In this document: positions 12,688-21,804 of the stretch, piece after piece
Layout: every line of letters starts with the position of its first letter
How positions within the stretch are numbered: the stretch's first letter is position 1
DNA from: a virus
IMG/VR virus record: IMGVR_UViG_3300043436_001843
Span: 1 to 40,118 of that record
Length of the DNA stretch: 40,118 nt
Reading direction: 5' to 3' (one strand)
The notes under the pieces: model-generated
Seen by the model: only the letters and a program-made list of their open reading frames with translations
The model's database searches: none
What the model was told of the DNA's origin: nothing
Translations under genes and position numbers: made by a program

Positions 12688-14562
12688 CTAGTTTTCCACT
12701 GAACGCAATGTTACTGTAAGCGTCCCGTTAAATTGCCATGTGTTCCCTTGCGAATCTGACGCTTCCCAAGTCAAATCTTCCAAGATGACAGAGTGTGTTG
12801 ACGAACCCATTTGCAGGGTGACGATACGGGGGGAACCAATCAAACCATCAAAGAACGATTGCTGTTCATCAACATCGTAGTAATACTCTTTGCCACGGAC
12901 ATTGACGGTTTGATGGAGCATCACGGGGATGACGAACACTTGTGAACGGAACGGGGCAGCGTATGCTCTAGCCATCCAACGGGTGAATGTAGGACCTGTT
13001 GATGTGGCGGTGGATGACCTGGCAAGGGCGAACTTGAACGCTGCTTCAATGGCTCGTGTGTCCGAACCGTCAAAGGAGTTTTCAATGTCGTTGCCCGAAT
13101 CCCATTCTCCTACTTCTTGGTAGTCGCCATCGTCAAGTTTTAGATACGAGGTAATAGAACCAACAAGGGGGGTGGAACGGGTATCAATCTTGGCTACGAA
13201 CTTGCGGTCTGGGATACCCCAACGCCATGTCCCTGTTTCAATCTCACCCGATGCAACAAGTTGTGTTGAGTCTTCAGCAACAACGCCGACACCCGAAATT
13301 GTAAAAAGTCTTTTGCCCGAAAAAGTGGCGACTGACTGGACATCGCTATTGGATGCGTACATTAAGTCAGTAGAGAAAGCGGGCGTGTTAGGTGCGATAA
13401 AACTTGACAAGTCAAGGCGACCTAAACCACCTGATGTGCTGTCATATCTTGACCATGCGAACCAAACAAAACGGTCTTCACTGCTAAAGCCTTTAACATC
13501 CCCTGTTGTTGGTATCAGTGAACCAGCAACAAGGTTTCCTTCAGGGTCGGTTGAACAATATCGGACACCTTTGTTCGTACCGACAATGATAAACCCAAGG
13601 TAACCATGCAATGCTGTTGGGTATTCACTGTTGGGAAGTTCTAAAGAAACAATAGCGACATCAACTGTACCGTCTGCCTTAATACCCAAACGGTAAACAA
13701 TGCCGACATCGTTTGCATGACCAGAAATATAAATATGGTTTTGCCCACCAACAATTCCTGTGCAAACAAAGTTAGGGTCACGCAATGTTGCCACTGCTGT
13801 ACCGTGAGAGGTGCTAGCGGCGTAAGGGATGATGTGCACATGGGTGTTAGCAGTGTCGTTATGAACACCGATTACAAAACCTTTGGCGAAACCAAGTTTT
13901 GTGTAGTTGTATGTTCCGCCTGATGTGGCGTAATGGTCGGTTAAAGTTGAACCGCCGATGGTTGTCATCAGGATGCCTTCGTTTGCGTATGCAACATAAA
14001 CTTGTTTACCATCAGTAGCAATGTCGTTTATGGCTGCGGCAGGCGCACCAGTTGTCACTGATGTCCATGTCGGTGAAGAATCGTATGGGTTAGTGCTGTA
14101 CTTTAAAGTTTGACCATCAGCCACATATATGTACCCATTGACTTCAATCATTTTCAGGTTTGTCCCTGTCATCGCAGATGAAGAAGGAAGTTTTGTGGCG
14201 TTAAGAAGCGACAACTGACCCTTCACCCAAGGGTCAATACCTTTAGATTTATAAAAACGATACGGTTGGTGACCAGCAGTGTCGGCATACTGTTGACCAG
14301 CACCAAGGTGCCAAGAGTCTTGACCACGCCTCCACAAACCACCAGGGTTAATGGCACCCTCGCCAGGGGTGGTTGAATCATCCGTTGAATCACGCACACG
14401 CTGTTCATAGCCACGCTGGAACTTCCCTGATTTTTGGTCAATCATAAAAGGGCGACCATCAATGGCTACAGGGAAAACATTAGGTACTAGGTTGGTTGAA
14501 CTTGTACCCGAAAAGTATGGCGGTGTCCCAACATACGGGAGAGTAAATGTTGGTACAGCCAT
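12688..14562 (-). CDS. tail tubular/nozzle-like structural protein
   Basis: 624 residues, rich in beta-strands with repeated aromatic-Gly patterns (SPTWTSVTTGAP, GYLGFIIVGTNKGVRY), suggesting a beta-propeller or nozzle fold as in the large tail tube proteins of short-tailed phages. The start shares bases with the stop of the 295-residue tail gene (TAATG). By its position after that gene and before the collar fibre it matches the gp11-gp12 pair of T7-like tails. The assignment rests on gene order and composition. Confidence 0.6.
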   Translation of the reverse strand: MAVPTFTLPYVGTPPYFSGTSSTNLVPNVFPVAIDGRPFMIDQKSGKFQRGYEQRVRDSTDDSTTPGEGAINPGGLWRRGQDSWHLGAGQQYADTAGHQPYRFYKSKGIDPWVKGQLSLLNATKLPSSSAMTGTNLKMIEVNGYIYVADGQTLKYSTNPYDSSPTWTSVTTGAPAAAINDIATDGKQVYVAYANEGILMTTIGGSTLTDHYATSGGTYNYTKLGFAKGFVIGVHNDTANTHVHIIPYAASTSHGTAVATLRDPNFVCTGIVGGQNHIYISGHANDVGIVYRLGIKADGTVDVAIVSLELPNSEYPTALHGYLGFIIVGTNKGVRYCSTDPEGNLVAGSLIPTTGDVKGFSSEDRFVWFAWSRYDSTSGGLGRLDLSSFIAPNTPAFSTDLMYASNSDVQSVATFSGKRLFTISGVGVVAEDSTQLVASGEIETGTWRWGIPDRKFVAKIDTRSTPLVGSITSYLKLDDGDYQEVGEWDSGNDIENSFDGSDTRAIEAAFKFALARSSTATSTGPTFTRWMARAYAAPFRSQVFVIPVMLHQTVNVRGKEYYYDVDEQQSFFDGLIGSPRIVTLQMGSSTHSVILEDLTWEASDSQGNTWQFNGTLTVTLRSVEN

Positions 14563-15449
14563 TAGACCCTGCTAAGGAAAGTAGGGTATTGCCTCTTAAG
14601 TTTGGCTGATTCAGAAATGATACGGTCACGGCGCATACGAATAATATTGTTAACGGAGTTAGACACACCGCCAACTGGCACTTCTTCGGAACGGCGGGTA
14701 TCACCTTGCGACTCGGTAAAGTTGCGCTTCACTTCTCTTGGGGATACAAGTCTGATTTGTGCACCCATAATAAGGATGTCTTCACATGAGGACGGAAGAC
14801 CAGTCATGTTCTGAATGTTCTGAGAATCAGATGTGACATTAGAAAATGGTGCTTTGTATACGACAACCATGCGCCCTGCACGAACCTGTTCGTCAAAGCG
14901 GATGCCATACCCTGAGTTGAAGTCATCGTTCGGGAGGTCACGGATTAATCGGCAACGGCGAATCTTGGGGTAGTCGGTGGCAATGTAACGCAACGAGACC
15001 GATACGAGGTCAATGATTGTGTCTGTGGTTGGCAGGTTAATCATGGACCATGTGCCGTTGTAGTTCAATTCCAAAGATTTGATTTGGAATAACCCATTGA
15101 CAGGGCTAGACAAATCGTCTAGTTCTGCGTTGATGGCTTCAAGGATTTGAGCACGAGGGAACTTTGGGTCTACCGTCACAATGGCGTTAGCAGAATGGGC
15201 GGCTGCAGTTGTACCGTTCCATCCACGCTCAATAGTCACTGACTTTGAACCAGCAGAGATTTCCCACACATACATCAGTTCGTTATCTATCTGGATAACG
15301 CCACCAGGTCGGATACCACCAAGGTCGTACAGCATGGCAACAGAAGTAGAGGTAGCAGTAATAGAAGAAACAGTTTTGTTTCTTTCTTCTACCGTCCCCG
15401 ACATTAACTGTCGGACGGTGCGGTCTACAACTGTGCCAACTGTGGACAC
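14562..15449 (-). CDS. head-tail adaptor / tail tubular A-like protein
   Basis: 295 residues, GTG start right after the preceding TAA. The N-terminal part has short beta-strands (IQIDNELMYVWEI, VTIERGWNGT), then a helix (QILEAINAELDDL) followed by beta-rich structure. This mix and the position upstream of the large tail protein fit an adaptor that joins the portal to the tail. Function by context; no residue motif is diagnostic. Confidence 0.5.
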   Translation of the reverse strand: MSTVGTVVDRTVRQLMSGTVEERNKTVSSITATSTSVAMLYDLGGIRPGGVIQIDNELMYVWEISAGSKSVTIERGWNGTTAAAHSANAIVTVDPKFPRAQILEAINAELDDLSSPVNGLFQIKSLELNYNGTWSMINLPTTDTIIDLVSVSLRYIATDYPKIRRCRLIRDLPNDDFNSGYGIRFDEQVRAGRMVVVYKAPFSNVTSDSQNIQNMTGLPSSCEDILIMGAQIRLVSPREVKRNFTESQGDTRRSEEVPVGGVSNSVNNIIRMRRDRIISESAKLKRQYPTFLSRV

Positions 15450-15590
15450 TTACTTCATCTTCTTCTTACGGACAGAACCTTTAGCCTTGGAACCTGTGTC
15501 CATCTTCTTGCCTGTCTTCTTGGCTTCAGCCTTTGCCATAGCCATTCCCTTAGAATTGTATGGGAACTCTTTTTTTCCTACCTTGGGCAT
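15450..15590 (-). CDS. 46-residue lysine-rich protein
   Basis: Short ORF read by hand: ATG at 15590, TAA at 15450-15452, directly followed by the GTG of the tail gene. Begins MPKVGKKEFPYNSKGMAMAK, a string common to small basic proteins of many tailed phages next to structural genes. About one third of the residues are Lys or Arg, fitting a DNA- or virion-associated peptide. Function unknown. Confidence 0.7.
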   Translation of the reverse strand: MPKVGKKEFPYNSKGMAMAKAEAKKTGKKMDTGSKAKGSVRKKKMK

Positions 15591-15616
15591 TAGGACTCCT
15601 TTGTCGGTGTGGCTAA

Positions 15617-16657
15617 TCATAGCCGATAATGGTCTAGGTTTGCTTGAAGCCTTAAGTCAGCAGGAGAAAGGGACAGAGCAATAGAACCTTGGAAGAACGC
15701 TTCGTCTGAGTCGCCAAGATGGTGCAGGGAGATGGCGGCTAGGTCATGGAGCAGTGGACCCCAAGCCTCCGCTTCACACAGATAGTCAAGTGGCTTCTCA
15801 GAGATGAGCAGTCCTTGTCTGCTGGCATGGAGGCACCTGTCCCAGTCTTCTTTGGCGTAGTAATGCTTGGCTAGGTCTGCCCATGATTCTCGGCGTAGTG
15901 GGTCTTCAGCAATGGCTAGGTATAGGTGGTGCTCACGGGCATCGGGTCGCATCTTGGCTAGGTAGCGGTAAGACGCTGCTCGTTCGGGGTGCCACATGGA
16001 TAGTTTGAGATGCTCTGAGAAATGGTATTGGGCTAGCCCTGTCTCGCCGTTGAAGTAATACTCACGGGCTAGGTAGAACTGATTGCGGTCATCACGAGGG
16101 TCTTCCTCCACTGCCATCTTCAACAAGGGGAGGTACTGTGACCTTGACTTTGAACTGTCAGGGTGGTGGTGGATTTGTAGACTATCGGTCCAATACTGGG
16201 TTTCGGTTTCGGTGCACTTGATGACTTCGTGGACTGGGTGTTTCCAGTAGAAGTTGTGGCGGGCGTGAATCTTATCTCCGCCGTAAGTCAGACCTTCCGA
16301 CCCATCTTCGTTCCATGACCATACATACTTGTAGCGCAGGCGGGCGTTGGTTGGTAGTGGCTGTGCTTCTATGGCTTCTCGCCACCCTGGTTGAAGAACC
16401 TCGTCCATGTCAAGGGCTATGCAAAGGTCTATGTCATGAGGGAGAAGGGACAGCGCAGCGTTGCGGGCATGGTCAAATCTCCACGGGTCAAAGATTTGGA
16501 TATGGGTAGTAACGCCTGAATCCCATGCGATTGTGGTTGTTTTATCTGTTGACCCTGTGTCAAGGATAAGGCGATAGTCAGCATCGGCGCATGATTCAGC
16601 CCATCGTTTAACAAACTGTTCTTCGTTCTTGGCGATTGTATATACCGCTATTTTCAT
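15617..16657 (-). CDS. GT2-family glycosyltransferase with TPR-like C-terminus
   Basis: 346 residues. The N-terminal GT-A domain has KIAVYTIAKNEE, LDTGSTDKT and the metal-binding DMDE (Asp83-Asp85). The C-terminal half (about 190-340) consists of helical repeats resembling TPRs (DRNQFYLAREYYFNGETGLAQ, SWADLAKHYYAKEDWDRCL). It would transfer a sugar to an acceptor, either a virion protein or a host envelope component. It is embedded in the tail-fibre region, which favours virion glycosylation or receptor masking. Confidence 0.85.
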   Translation of the reverse strand: MKIAVYTIAKNEEQFVKRWAESCADADYRLILDTGSTDKTTTIAWDSGVTTHIQIFDPWRFDHARNAALSLLPHDIDLCIALDMDEVLQPGWREAIEAQPLPTNARLRYKYVWSWNEDGSEGLTYGGDKIHARHNFYWKHPVHEVIKCTETETQYWTDSLQIHHHPDSSKSRSQYLPLLKMAVEEDPRDDRNQFYLAREYYFNGETGLAQYHFSEHLKLSMWHPERAASYRYLAKMRPDAREHHLYLAIAEDPLRRESWADLAKHYYAKEDWDRCLHASRQGLLISEKPLDYLCEAEAWGPLLHDLAAISLHHLGDSDEAFFQGSIALSLSPADLRLQANLDHYRL

Positions 16658-16665
16658 AGCCCCTC

Positions 16666-17709
16666 CTAAAGATTTAAAACAGTTTGCTTGTTCCTAAAGA
16701 ACCTTACCTGATTATCAAAGAAAGGTTTATCTGCGGCACTAACTGGTTCGGTGTAGTAGTCGTTAAACCTTTGGATGCCAGCGTCAAGTTCTGCCTGCTC
16801 CAATGCTTGCAAACCGTAGGTGTCTTCAATACCGTGAATCTTGAACAGGGCTGACAGCGATGATGAAGCCATGCGCTTGAACACCATTGTCTTAATAGCG
16901 TTATCTAAGGCGGGGATGTTTGATGGTCGGACACGGGCTGTCTCGCTACCTGCCAAGTAGTTGCTGATTTGCATAGGAGGCAAGGAGGCTAGGGCTGTGC
17001 GTTCCTCGGTGGTGAACCCAAGGGAATCAAGGAATGTCTTGGCTGCTATTGCTGCACTGTCTGTGCTGTTAAATGGTTCTTCTGTGAGGGCTGACCATTC
17101 GTAGATGAGTCGCATGGTTTCTTGGATAGTAAACCCTGTTGCTGGATAAAAACTATTGTTTACTTTTTCAAGAGCCAAGTCTTTTTTGTTTTTCCCTTCT
17201 GTATAAAGCAAATGCGCCGCACCGTTTACACAAAGAAATGGTTCATACACAATTATTTCAGTGACACCAGAAAACACACGGTCAACATTTTCTTCTACAA
17301 ACATTTTGGGACCGTACATTCCCCTATCACATCTCCAGTCGCCACCATTCACGGCTACTGAATCAGTAAAAGAAAAAGCCCAAAGGTTATTATCATCTTC
17401 GCTTACAGACAAAGGCTTGTCGTAGATGTCAATGATTCTTTCAATAGGGTAAAGATTCAATACCTGAGTTACGCCATCACAGGAAGCGGTGAGGTTATGT
17501 AAAGGAAGTTTTAGGAATGGATGTATCCATGCAGCCAGAAGTGTTCCGTCTTGCAGGACAAATGCGTCAATGAAATCAACTGATTCGTTGCCTGTTGGTG
17601 TTTGAATCCACACATCTAATTCACTTGCAAACTTAGGAAGTTTGTCAAGAAGAAAGAATCCTCTGTGTGTTGACAAGATTTTTGTTGAGAATGGTTGTGT
17701 TTGAATCAT
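16666..17709 (-). CDS. hypothetical tail-region protein
   Basis: 347 residues, overlapping the glycine-rich fibre gene by 4 bases (ATGA). The N-terminal half is beta-rich; the C-terminal half is helical (SDSAAIAAKTFLDSLGFTTEE). By eye the DNA of its 5' half is richer in A/T than its neighbours, which may mean separate acquisition. It could be an adhesin, chaperone or sugar-related protein working with the glycosyltransferase encoded next. No family recognised. Confidence 0.6.
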   Translation of the reverse strand: MIQTQPFSTKILSTHRGFFLLDKLPKFASELDVWIQTPTGNESVDFIDAFVLQDGTLLAAWIHPFLKLPLHNLTASCDGVTQVLNLYPIERIIDIYDKPLSVSEDDNNLWAFSFTDSVAVNGGDWRCDRGMYGPKMFVEENVDRVFSGVTEIIVYEPFLCVNGAAHLLYTEGKNKKDLALEKVNNSFYPATGFTIQETMRLIYEWSALTEEPFNSTDSAAIAAKTFLDSLGFTTEERTALASLPPMQISNYLAGSETARVRPSNIPALDNAIKTMVFKRMASSSLSALFKIHGIEDTYGLQALEQAELDAGIQRFNDYYTEPVSAADKPFFDNQVRFFRNKQTVLNL

Positions 17710-18719
17710 GGTGCTAAGTCCGAACTTGCATAGTATTGGAAGTAGGCACGACCTGGTGAACCAGACCCGCTTCCTTCTCCATTGCCACCAACACCATAGT
17801 TTCCTCCACCGCTACCGCCGTTACCATTTCGTCCGTCACCACCGCCGCCGCCCCCGAATGTACCGCCACCGTAGGTGCAAGAAGATGCTCCTCCACCACC
17901 ACCACCGATTTCGTAGGTTCCATCTCCATTGCCACCGCCGCCAGCGTTGCCACCACCGCCACCACCAGCCCATGCAATCAATGCGCCGTTCTTGTCGTTG
18001 GCTCCATAACCAACTCCACCAAGGTTCCCTGAGCCACTAGACCCGCCACGACCATTGTAAAGGTCAGTGCTTGCACCACCGCCACCTGCTGCCGAAACAC
18101 CAAGATTAGAAATAGAAGACGAGCCACCAGACGCTGCGGCTCCACCGCCTGCTCCGACAACTACAGAAATTGCTGTGCTTGAACCACTAGCAAAAGTTAA
18201 TGATGCAGACGCATAGCCCGCACCACCGCCGCCACCGCCACCTTGGTTATACCCTCCACCACCTGCACCAACCAACTGAACGGAAGTAATTGATGGGACA
18301 ACTATTGAGCCGCCAGTTGGGGTGACAGTCGGGATAGTGATGTTCCAAGTGCCTGATGCTGTCTTGCTGAATGTTTGCTTCGCCCATGTAACGAATGAAG
18401 ACACCGATGTCGTGGTTGTCCCGATGGCATTGGTTGCGACACAACGAAAATAGTATGTTGAGTTTTCATCTAAGCCAGTGATGTTGGCATATGAAGAAAC
18501 ACTTTGCCCAGTAATCGGTGTAGTAGCAGCATTGACTTCTGAGTACGAAGAAAAGTTATTGGTTTTGTTGTACTGAAACTTCACTGTTGTTGAGTAGAAG
18601 TTTGCGCTAACAGTTGCGTTGAGTGTCGCTATGGATTGGTTGAAGTTGGTTGCAGCCGACAAGGAAACCGTTGGTGCCAGTGCAACAGACGAAGCAATAA
18701 ACCCGTGTCTGATGGGCAT
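17706..18719 (-). CDS. tail fibre with Fn3-like domain and glycine-rich region
   Basis: 337 residues. After a short N-terminus, residues about 15-110 look like a fibronectin type III domain (VKFQYNKTNNFSSYSEV, STYYFRCVATNAIGTT). A short beta segment leads to a glycine-rich stretch (about 150-325) with runs of 5-7 Gly broken by Ser/Asn/Ala. Such sheets resemble the polyglycine sandwich adhesins of some tailed phages, which bind receptors. It overlaps both neighbours by 1-4 bases, so all fibres are co-expressed. Confidence 0.75.
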   Translation of the reverse strand: MPIRHGFIASSVALAPTVSLSAATNFNQSIATLNATVSANFYSTTVKFQYNKTNNFSSYSEVNAATTPITGQSVSSYANITGLDENSTYYFRCVATNAIGTTTTSVSSFVTWAKQTFSKTASGTWNITIPTVTPTGGSIVVPSITSVQLVGAGGGGYNQGGGGGGGAGYASASLTFASGSSTAISVVVGAGGGAAASGGSSSISNLGVSAAGGGGASTDLYNGRGGSSGSGNLGGVGYGANDKNGALIAWAGGGGGGNAGGGGNGDGTYEIGGGGGGASSCTYGGGTFGGGGGGDGRNGNGGSGGGNYGVGGNGEGSGSGSPGRAYFQYYASSDLAP

Positions 18720-19843
18720 TACGAACTCAAATCGCCAATAAGCACATAATCGTTAGAGCCAACACAGAACAGTGTGGCTGCTGAATACCTATCACGAAAC
18801 TTGGGACCAGGGGTTCTGTTCACCGTTACGCTAGAAGCAACAACAGTTACTTGACCTGCGCCTATTTGTAGAAGGTCAATAGCCTGACCAGCAGACAATG
18901 CTGTTGTTCCGTTGACGGTAACAGTGATTGCTGATGCGTTACTGAGGGTCACCATCTTGCCAGCGTCACTAGATGCAAGGGTGTATGTAGTGCCTGTTTG
19001 TGCGTTTATGGTTTGGGCATTTGTAAATGTGCCTGTTGGACCTGTTGCGCCCGTTGGACCAGTTGGTCCTGTGACTGTTGAATCCGCACCAGTAGGACCT
19101 GTTGGACCTGTAGCACCAGTAGGACCTAAAGGTCCAGTCGGACCTGTAACAGTTGACGCTGCGCCTGTGGGACCCGTAGCACCCGTAGCACCCGTGTCGC
19201 CATATTCCCCTTGTGGACCAGTGGGACCAGTTGGTCCTGGAACTGTGCTGTCTGCGCCCGTAGGACCTGTAGGACCAGGGGTGCCAGGTGAACCCTGAAT
19301 ACCTTGAGGACCAGTAGGACCTTGGAAACCAATATCTCCCTTAGGTCCTGTCGGTCCTGTTGGACCAGTAGAGCCAGTTGGTCCTGTGACACCTTGGATA
19401 CCTTGTGAACCTGTAGGACCTGTAACACCTTGGAAACCTTGAGAACCTTGTGCACCAGTAGGACCTGTAGGACCTGTGACAGTAGAAGCAGCACCAGTGG
19501 CACCAGTGGCACCAGTCGGACCAGTGACACCTTGGATACCTTGGATACCTTGTGTGCCTGTTGGACCCGTGATTCCCTGCGCCCCTGTTGGTCCTGTAGG
19601 ACCAGTCGGTCCTGTGACACCTTGTGTACCAGTAGGACCTGTTGCACCTACAGCCCCTGTTGGACCTGTAACGGTAGAGGCTGCACCCGTAGGACCAGTT
19701 ACACCTTGTGGTCCTGTAGGACCTGTATTGCCCGTAGGACCTTGCGGTCCCGCACTAGAAGAACCAACAACCGTAACAACATTAGAAGTAATTAAGCCAA
19801 ATGTTTCAGTTGTCCGTGTGATGACAATGTTTGTGGTAGCCAT
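18719..19843 (-). CDS. collagen-like tail fibre
   Basis: 374 residues. About residues 33-272 are Gly-X-Y triplets, mostly [10 protein letters not shown] with GAASTV or GADSTV insertions that interrupt the helix at intervals. The N-terminal 30 residues form a beta segment for virion attachment. The C-terminal 100 residues ([20 protein letters not shown] onward) form a compact trimer cap seen on many phage fibres. It would make a rigid trimeric rod. Repeats at DNA level make it prone to length change by recombination. Confidence 0.88.
   Translation of the reverse strand: MATTNIVITRTTETFGLITSNVVTVVGSSSAGPQGPTGNTGPTGPQGVTGPTGAASTVTGPTGAVGATGPTGTQGVTGPTGPTGPTGAQGITGPTGTQGIQGIQGVTGPTGATGATGAASTVTGPTGPTGAQGSQGFQGVTGPTGSQGIQGVTGPTGSTGPTGPTGPKGDIGFQGPTGPQGIQGSPGTPGPTGPTGADSTVPGPTGPTGPQGEYGDTGATGATGPTGAASTVTGPTGPLGPTGATGPTGPTGADSTVTGPTGPTGATGPTGTFTNAQTINAQTGTTYTLASSDAGKMVTLSNASAITVTVNGTTALSAGQAIDLLQIGAGQVTVVASSVTVNRTPGPKFRDRYSAATLFCVGSNDYVLIGDLSS
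19020..19770 (-). repeat. degenerate 9-base repeat array coding Gly-X-Y triplets
   Basis: Many copies of variants of CCTGTTGGACCAGTAGGA on the plus strand, interrupted by segments such as GTAGAAGCAGCACCAGT. The array is coding (collagen-like), not CRISPR: the unit is 9 bases and in frame throughout. Confidence 0.85.
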
Positions 19844-19845
19844 TA

Positions 19846-20184
19846 CTACCTCGTCACATCAGCAAGAACCGTGACATTGCCTGCCAAGATTGTTGAAATA
19901 ACACCTGACGCATTTTCTTCAAGGTCCCAAAAATACAAACCAGCAGACAAAGCAGCAGAAGAAGTAGCCGACAAAGTACAAGTTACCTGACCAGAAGTCC
20001 CAAAGGCAACAGTGCAAGTAAACGAAGCCTTGATAGTGGTGGAGTCCTGCTGGGTACGAATCTGTGCACGATAGGTGCGTCCTGTAATATCAACGGGCGT
20101 AGACCCATCAGTCGTGATAGTCACGACCAGGGTTTCTGTGTCACCACGGGTGATAATTAGGTCTTGGTCAGCAGGTTGAGCCAT
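19846..20184 (-). CDS. small virion beta-domain protein (BppU-N-like)
   Basis: 112 residues. [38 protein letters not shown] and a late [13 protein letters not shown] pattern match the Ig-like N-terminal domain of baseplate upper proteins, which serve as attachment or decoration modules. It directly precedes the collagen-like fibre and could anchor it to the tail. The fold is inferred from strand pattern. Confidence 0.6.
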   Translation of the reverse strand: MAQPADQDLIITRGDTETLVVTITTDGSTPVDITGRTYRAQIRTQQDSTTIKASFTCTVAFGTSGQVTCTLSATSSAALSAGLYFWDLEENASGVISTILAGNVTVLADVTR

Positions 20185-20202
20185 ACGGTAAGAATCATAG
20201 CA

Positions 20203-20475
20203 CTATTGCGGTGCTGGAGTTCCCTCAATTTGGTGACGAGAAGTCGCTAACTGTTCCACAGCATGACACCCATCAATCGTTTTAGGCTGAAGTCCTTCGG
20301 CACGAAGACGCTTATAGGCAGGCATATCTTTTGACCAGTTCTTTTCACGCTGGTTAATAGCCGCAACTGACTCACCCTTGGTGGTGGTGGAGTTAGCCCC
20401 CATCTGTACCCCCGCAACTCGGCATCCGAAACAACCCTCAACATCCAAGTTTGGATGTGTTTCTCTATGCTTCAA
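20203..20475 (-). CDS. conserved actinophage structural-region protein
   Basis: 90 residues from a TTG start at 20475, overlapping the previous stop by 11 bases. HRETHPNLDVEGCFGCRVAG followed by AYKRLRAEGLQPKTIDG is a pattern I recall from small proteins in actinophage capsid-tail regions. CFGC could bind a metal. The frame is open farther upstream, but those codons lie within another gene. Function unknown. Confidence 0.6.
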   Translation of the reverse strand: MKHRETHPNLDVEGCFGCRVAGVQMGANSTTTKGESVAAINQREKNWSKDMPAYKRLRAEGLQPKTIDGCHAVEQLATSRHQIEGTPAPQ

Positions 20476-20722
20476 TGTAATCCCCGTATCCTGCAGCCCG
20501 AAGGTCTGCTTCTTCCTGCGCTGTGATTTGATGAACATGACCACCGTGGTAGGTGATAGCGATGTCTTCTTGTTCTGATGGTTGGAACTCAGTGAACGAA
20601 CCATCGTTTAGTTTGAACACATTGCGTCCACGCCGACCTGGTTTTAAGACAGCCAAGATTCCACGCTCACCTGGCAACGCCCAGTTCACATAGTTATCTG
20701 TGGGCGGTTTAAAGGTAGTCAT
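20465..20722 (-). CDS. hypothetical structural-region protein
   Basis: 85 residues, the first gene after the capsid terminator. CTTAAG lies exactly 2 bases before its ATG on the minus strand (CTTAAGACATG), the same spacing as in the rightward operon, and there is no obvious ribosome-binding site. It could serve in the head-tail connector or capsid surface, but no family was recognised. Confidence 0.65.
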   Translation of the reverse strand: MTTFKPPTDNYVNWALPGERGILAVLKPGRRGRNVFKLNDGSFTEFQPSEQEDIAITYHGGHVHQITAQEEADLRAAGYGDYIEA

Positions 20723-20730
20723 GTCTTAAG
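20720..20730 (-). promoter_or_regulatory. start-associated element CTTAAG-AC-ATG
   Basis: The same spacing as in the rightward genes but in the leftward unit and without an AGG core before it. It lies 7 bases after the capsid terminator. Confidence 0.55.
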
Positions 20731-20736
20731 AATAGC

Positions 20737-20764
20737 AAAAGCCCCCACCTTTCGGCAGGGGCTT
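20737..20764 (-). terminator. intrinsic terminator after the major capsid gene
   Basis: On the minus strand AAGCCCCTGCC-GAAA-GGTGGGGGCTT followed by TT: an 11-bp stem with two G-U pairs, a GAAA tetraloop and a T-run (TTTT in total). It lies 21 bases after the capsid stop. It would lower expression of the tail genes relative to the capsid gene or isolate the capsid transcript. Confidence 0.9.
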
Positions 20765-20785
20765 CCACTTGGTCCTTATCGGGGA

Positions 20786-21769
20786 TTAGGCGGCGTTTGC
20801 ACCAATGCTGGATGCAGACTCAATGCGGCGGAGTGCTTCCTGACGGAACACACCGTAACCCACGAAGTGCTTCCAACCGACTGGGCGGAAACGCTGGAGG
20901 AGGTCGGTCACTGTGCCGTACACAATGGTTGGCTGCTCGCCGTACTCGCCACCCATAGAGACAGCCTTGGCAAGTGCCTGCTGACCCATGATGAGGGTAC
21001 CGTAAGAGTCACCTGTTCCTGCGGCTCCTGAACCATTGAACGCATTTGCGAAAATTGGTGCACGAGGTGATTCCATGAAACGGACACCTTCAAACATTCC
21101 AATTTCACCGTTGTAAAGAGGCATTGCGTTGGTGTACTTGTACGAGTCACGCCAGCCTGAAGCATCGGTGATGCTACGAAGGTCGTAGGAAACATCTGGG
21201 TGGATGAAGCCGACATAGTTGCCACCGATTGTTGGAACATTTGCTCCACGCAACTGTGCAACTGCACGGCGGATGTCCTTGGCGGTGATGGTGTCATCAA
21301 CATCCATGTCAACACGGGCAGCGGCAGTGTCTGAACCACCTGTTGCGTAGATGACATTTGTACCAGCCTGAAGAACATTACGAGCGATGGTGTCAATGGA
21401 CAAACCAGCGTTGTAACCAACAGCGTTAGCGGCTACTGGGTCTACAGGGAGGAACGAAGATGCACGGAGTTTCGCCGTGGTAACTGTTGCGTTACCGTAT
21501 TCTTCCAATGTCACCGTGACCTGGCTGTCGCTCATTGCGACTGGGGTCACATCTTCTGCCTCACCAAGAGCAGTTGTTGCTGCTGCAAGGTCAGCGAAGA
21601 CCGTGAACTTAACGGATGCACCTGGGTTAGTTGCGTTCGTTGCACGAACATCTGCGAACTGGTCAAAGTACATTTCTGGACGAAGGGCAAAGTATGCCAA
21701 CTTCTCAAAAGCAACCTGGTCAACCGAGAGGTTGGCGGTGCCTGTTTCTGCTGCGTAGTAATCAGCCAT
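20786..21769 (-). CDS. major capsid protein, N4 gp56-like
   Basis: 327 residues with AAGGAA upstream. ATVTTAKLRASSFLPVDP in the first half, and the C-terminal strings PTIVYGTVTDLLQRFRPVGW and HFVGYGVFRQEALRRIESAS, match the N4-gp56 capsid family (HK97 fold). It forms the icosahedral shell. Together with the scaffold gene just before it and the terminator just after it, it forms a compact high-expression unit. Confidence 0.88.
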   Translation of the reverse strand: MADYYAAETGTANLSVDQVAFEKLAYFALRPEMYFDQFADVRATNATNPGASVKFTVFADLAAATTALGEAEDVTPVAMSDSQVTVTLEEYGNATVTTAKLRASSFLPVDPVAANAVGYNAGLSIDTIARNVLQAGTNVIYATGGSDTAAARVDMDVDDTITAKDIRRAVAQLRGANVPTIGGNYVGFIHPDVSYDLRSITDASGWRDSYKYTNAMPLYNGEIGMFEGVRFMESPRAPIFANAFNGSGAAGTGDSYGTLIMGQQALAKAVSMGGEYGEQPTIVYGTVTDLLQRFRPVGWKHFVGYGVFRQEALRRIESASSIGANAA

Positions 21770-21804
21770 GATTTTTTTTCCTTAATAGGTAGAGGTTTGG
21801 GTTG

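Noticed and set aside
19030-19770. Repeat array that might suggest CRISPR
   Set aside because: Units of 9 bases in frame, coding Gly-X-Y; no spacers of constant length and no cas genes.
20476-20604. Extension of the 20203-20475 gene to a start at 20604
   Set aside because: The extra codons lie inside the 20465-20722 gene and lack the conserved beginning of the family; the coupled TTG at 20475 fits better.
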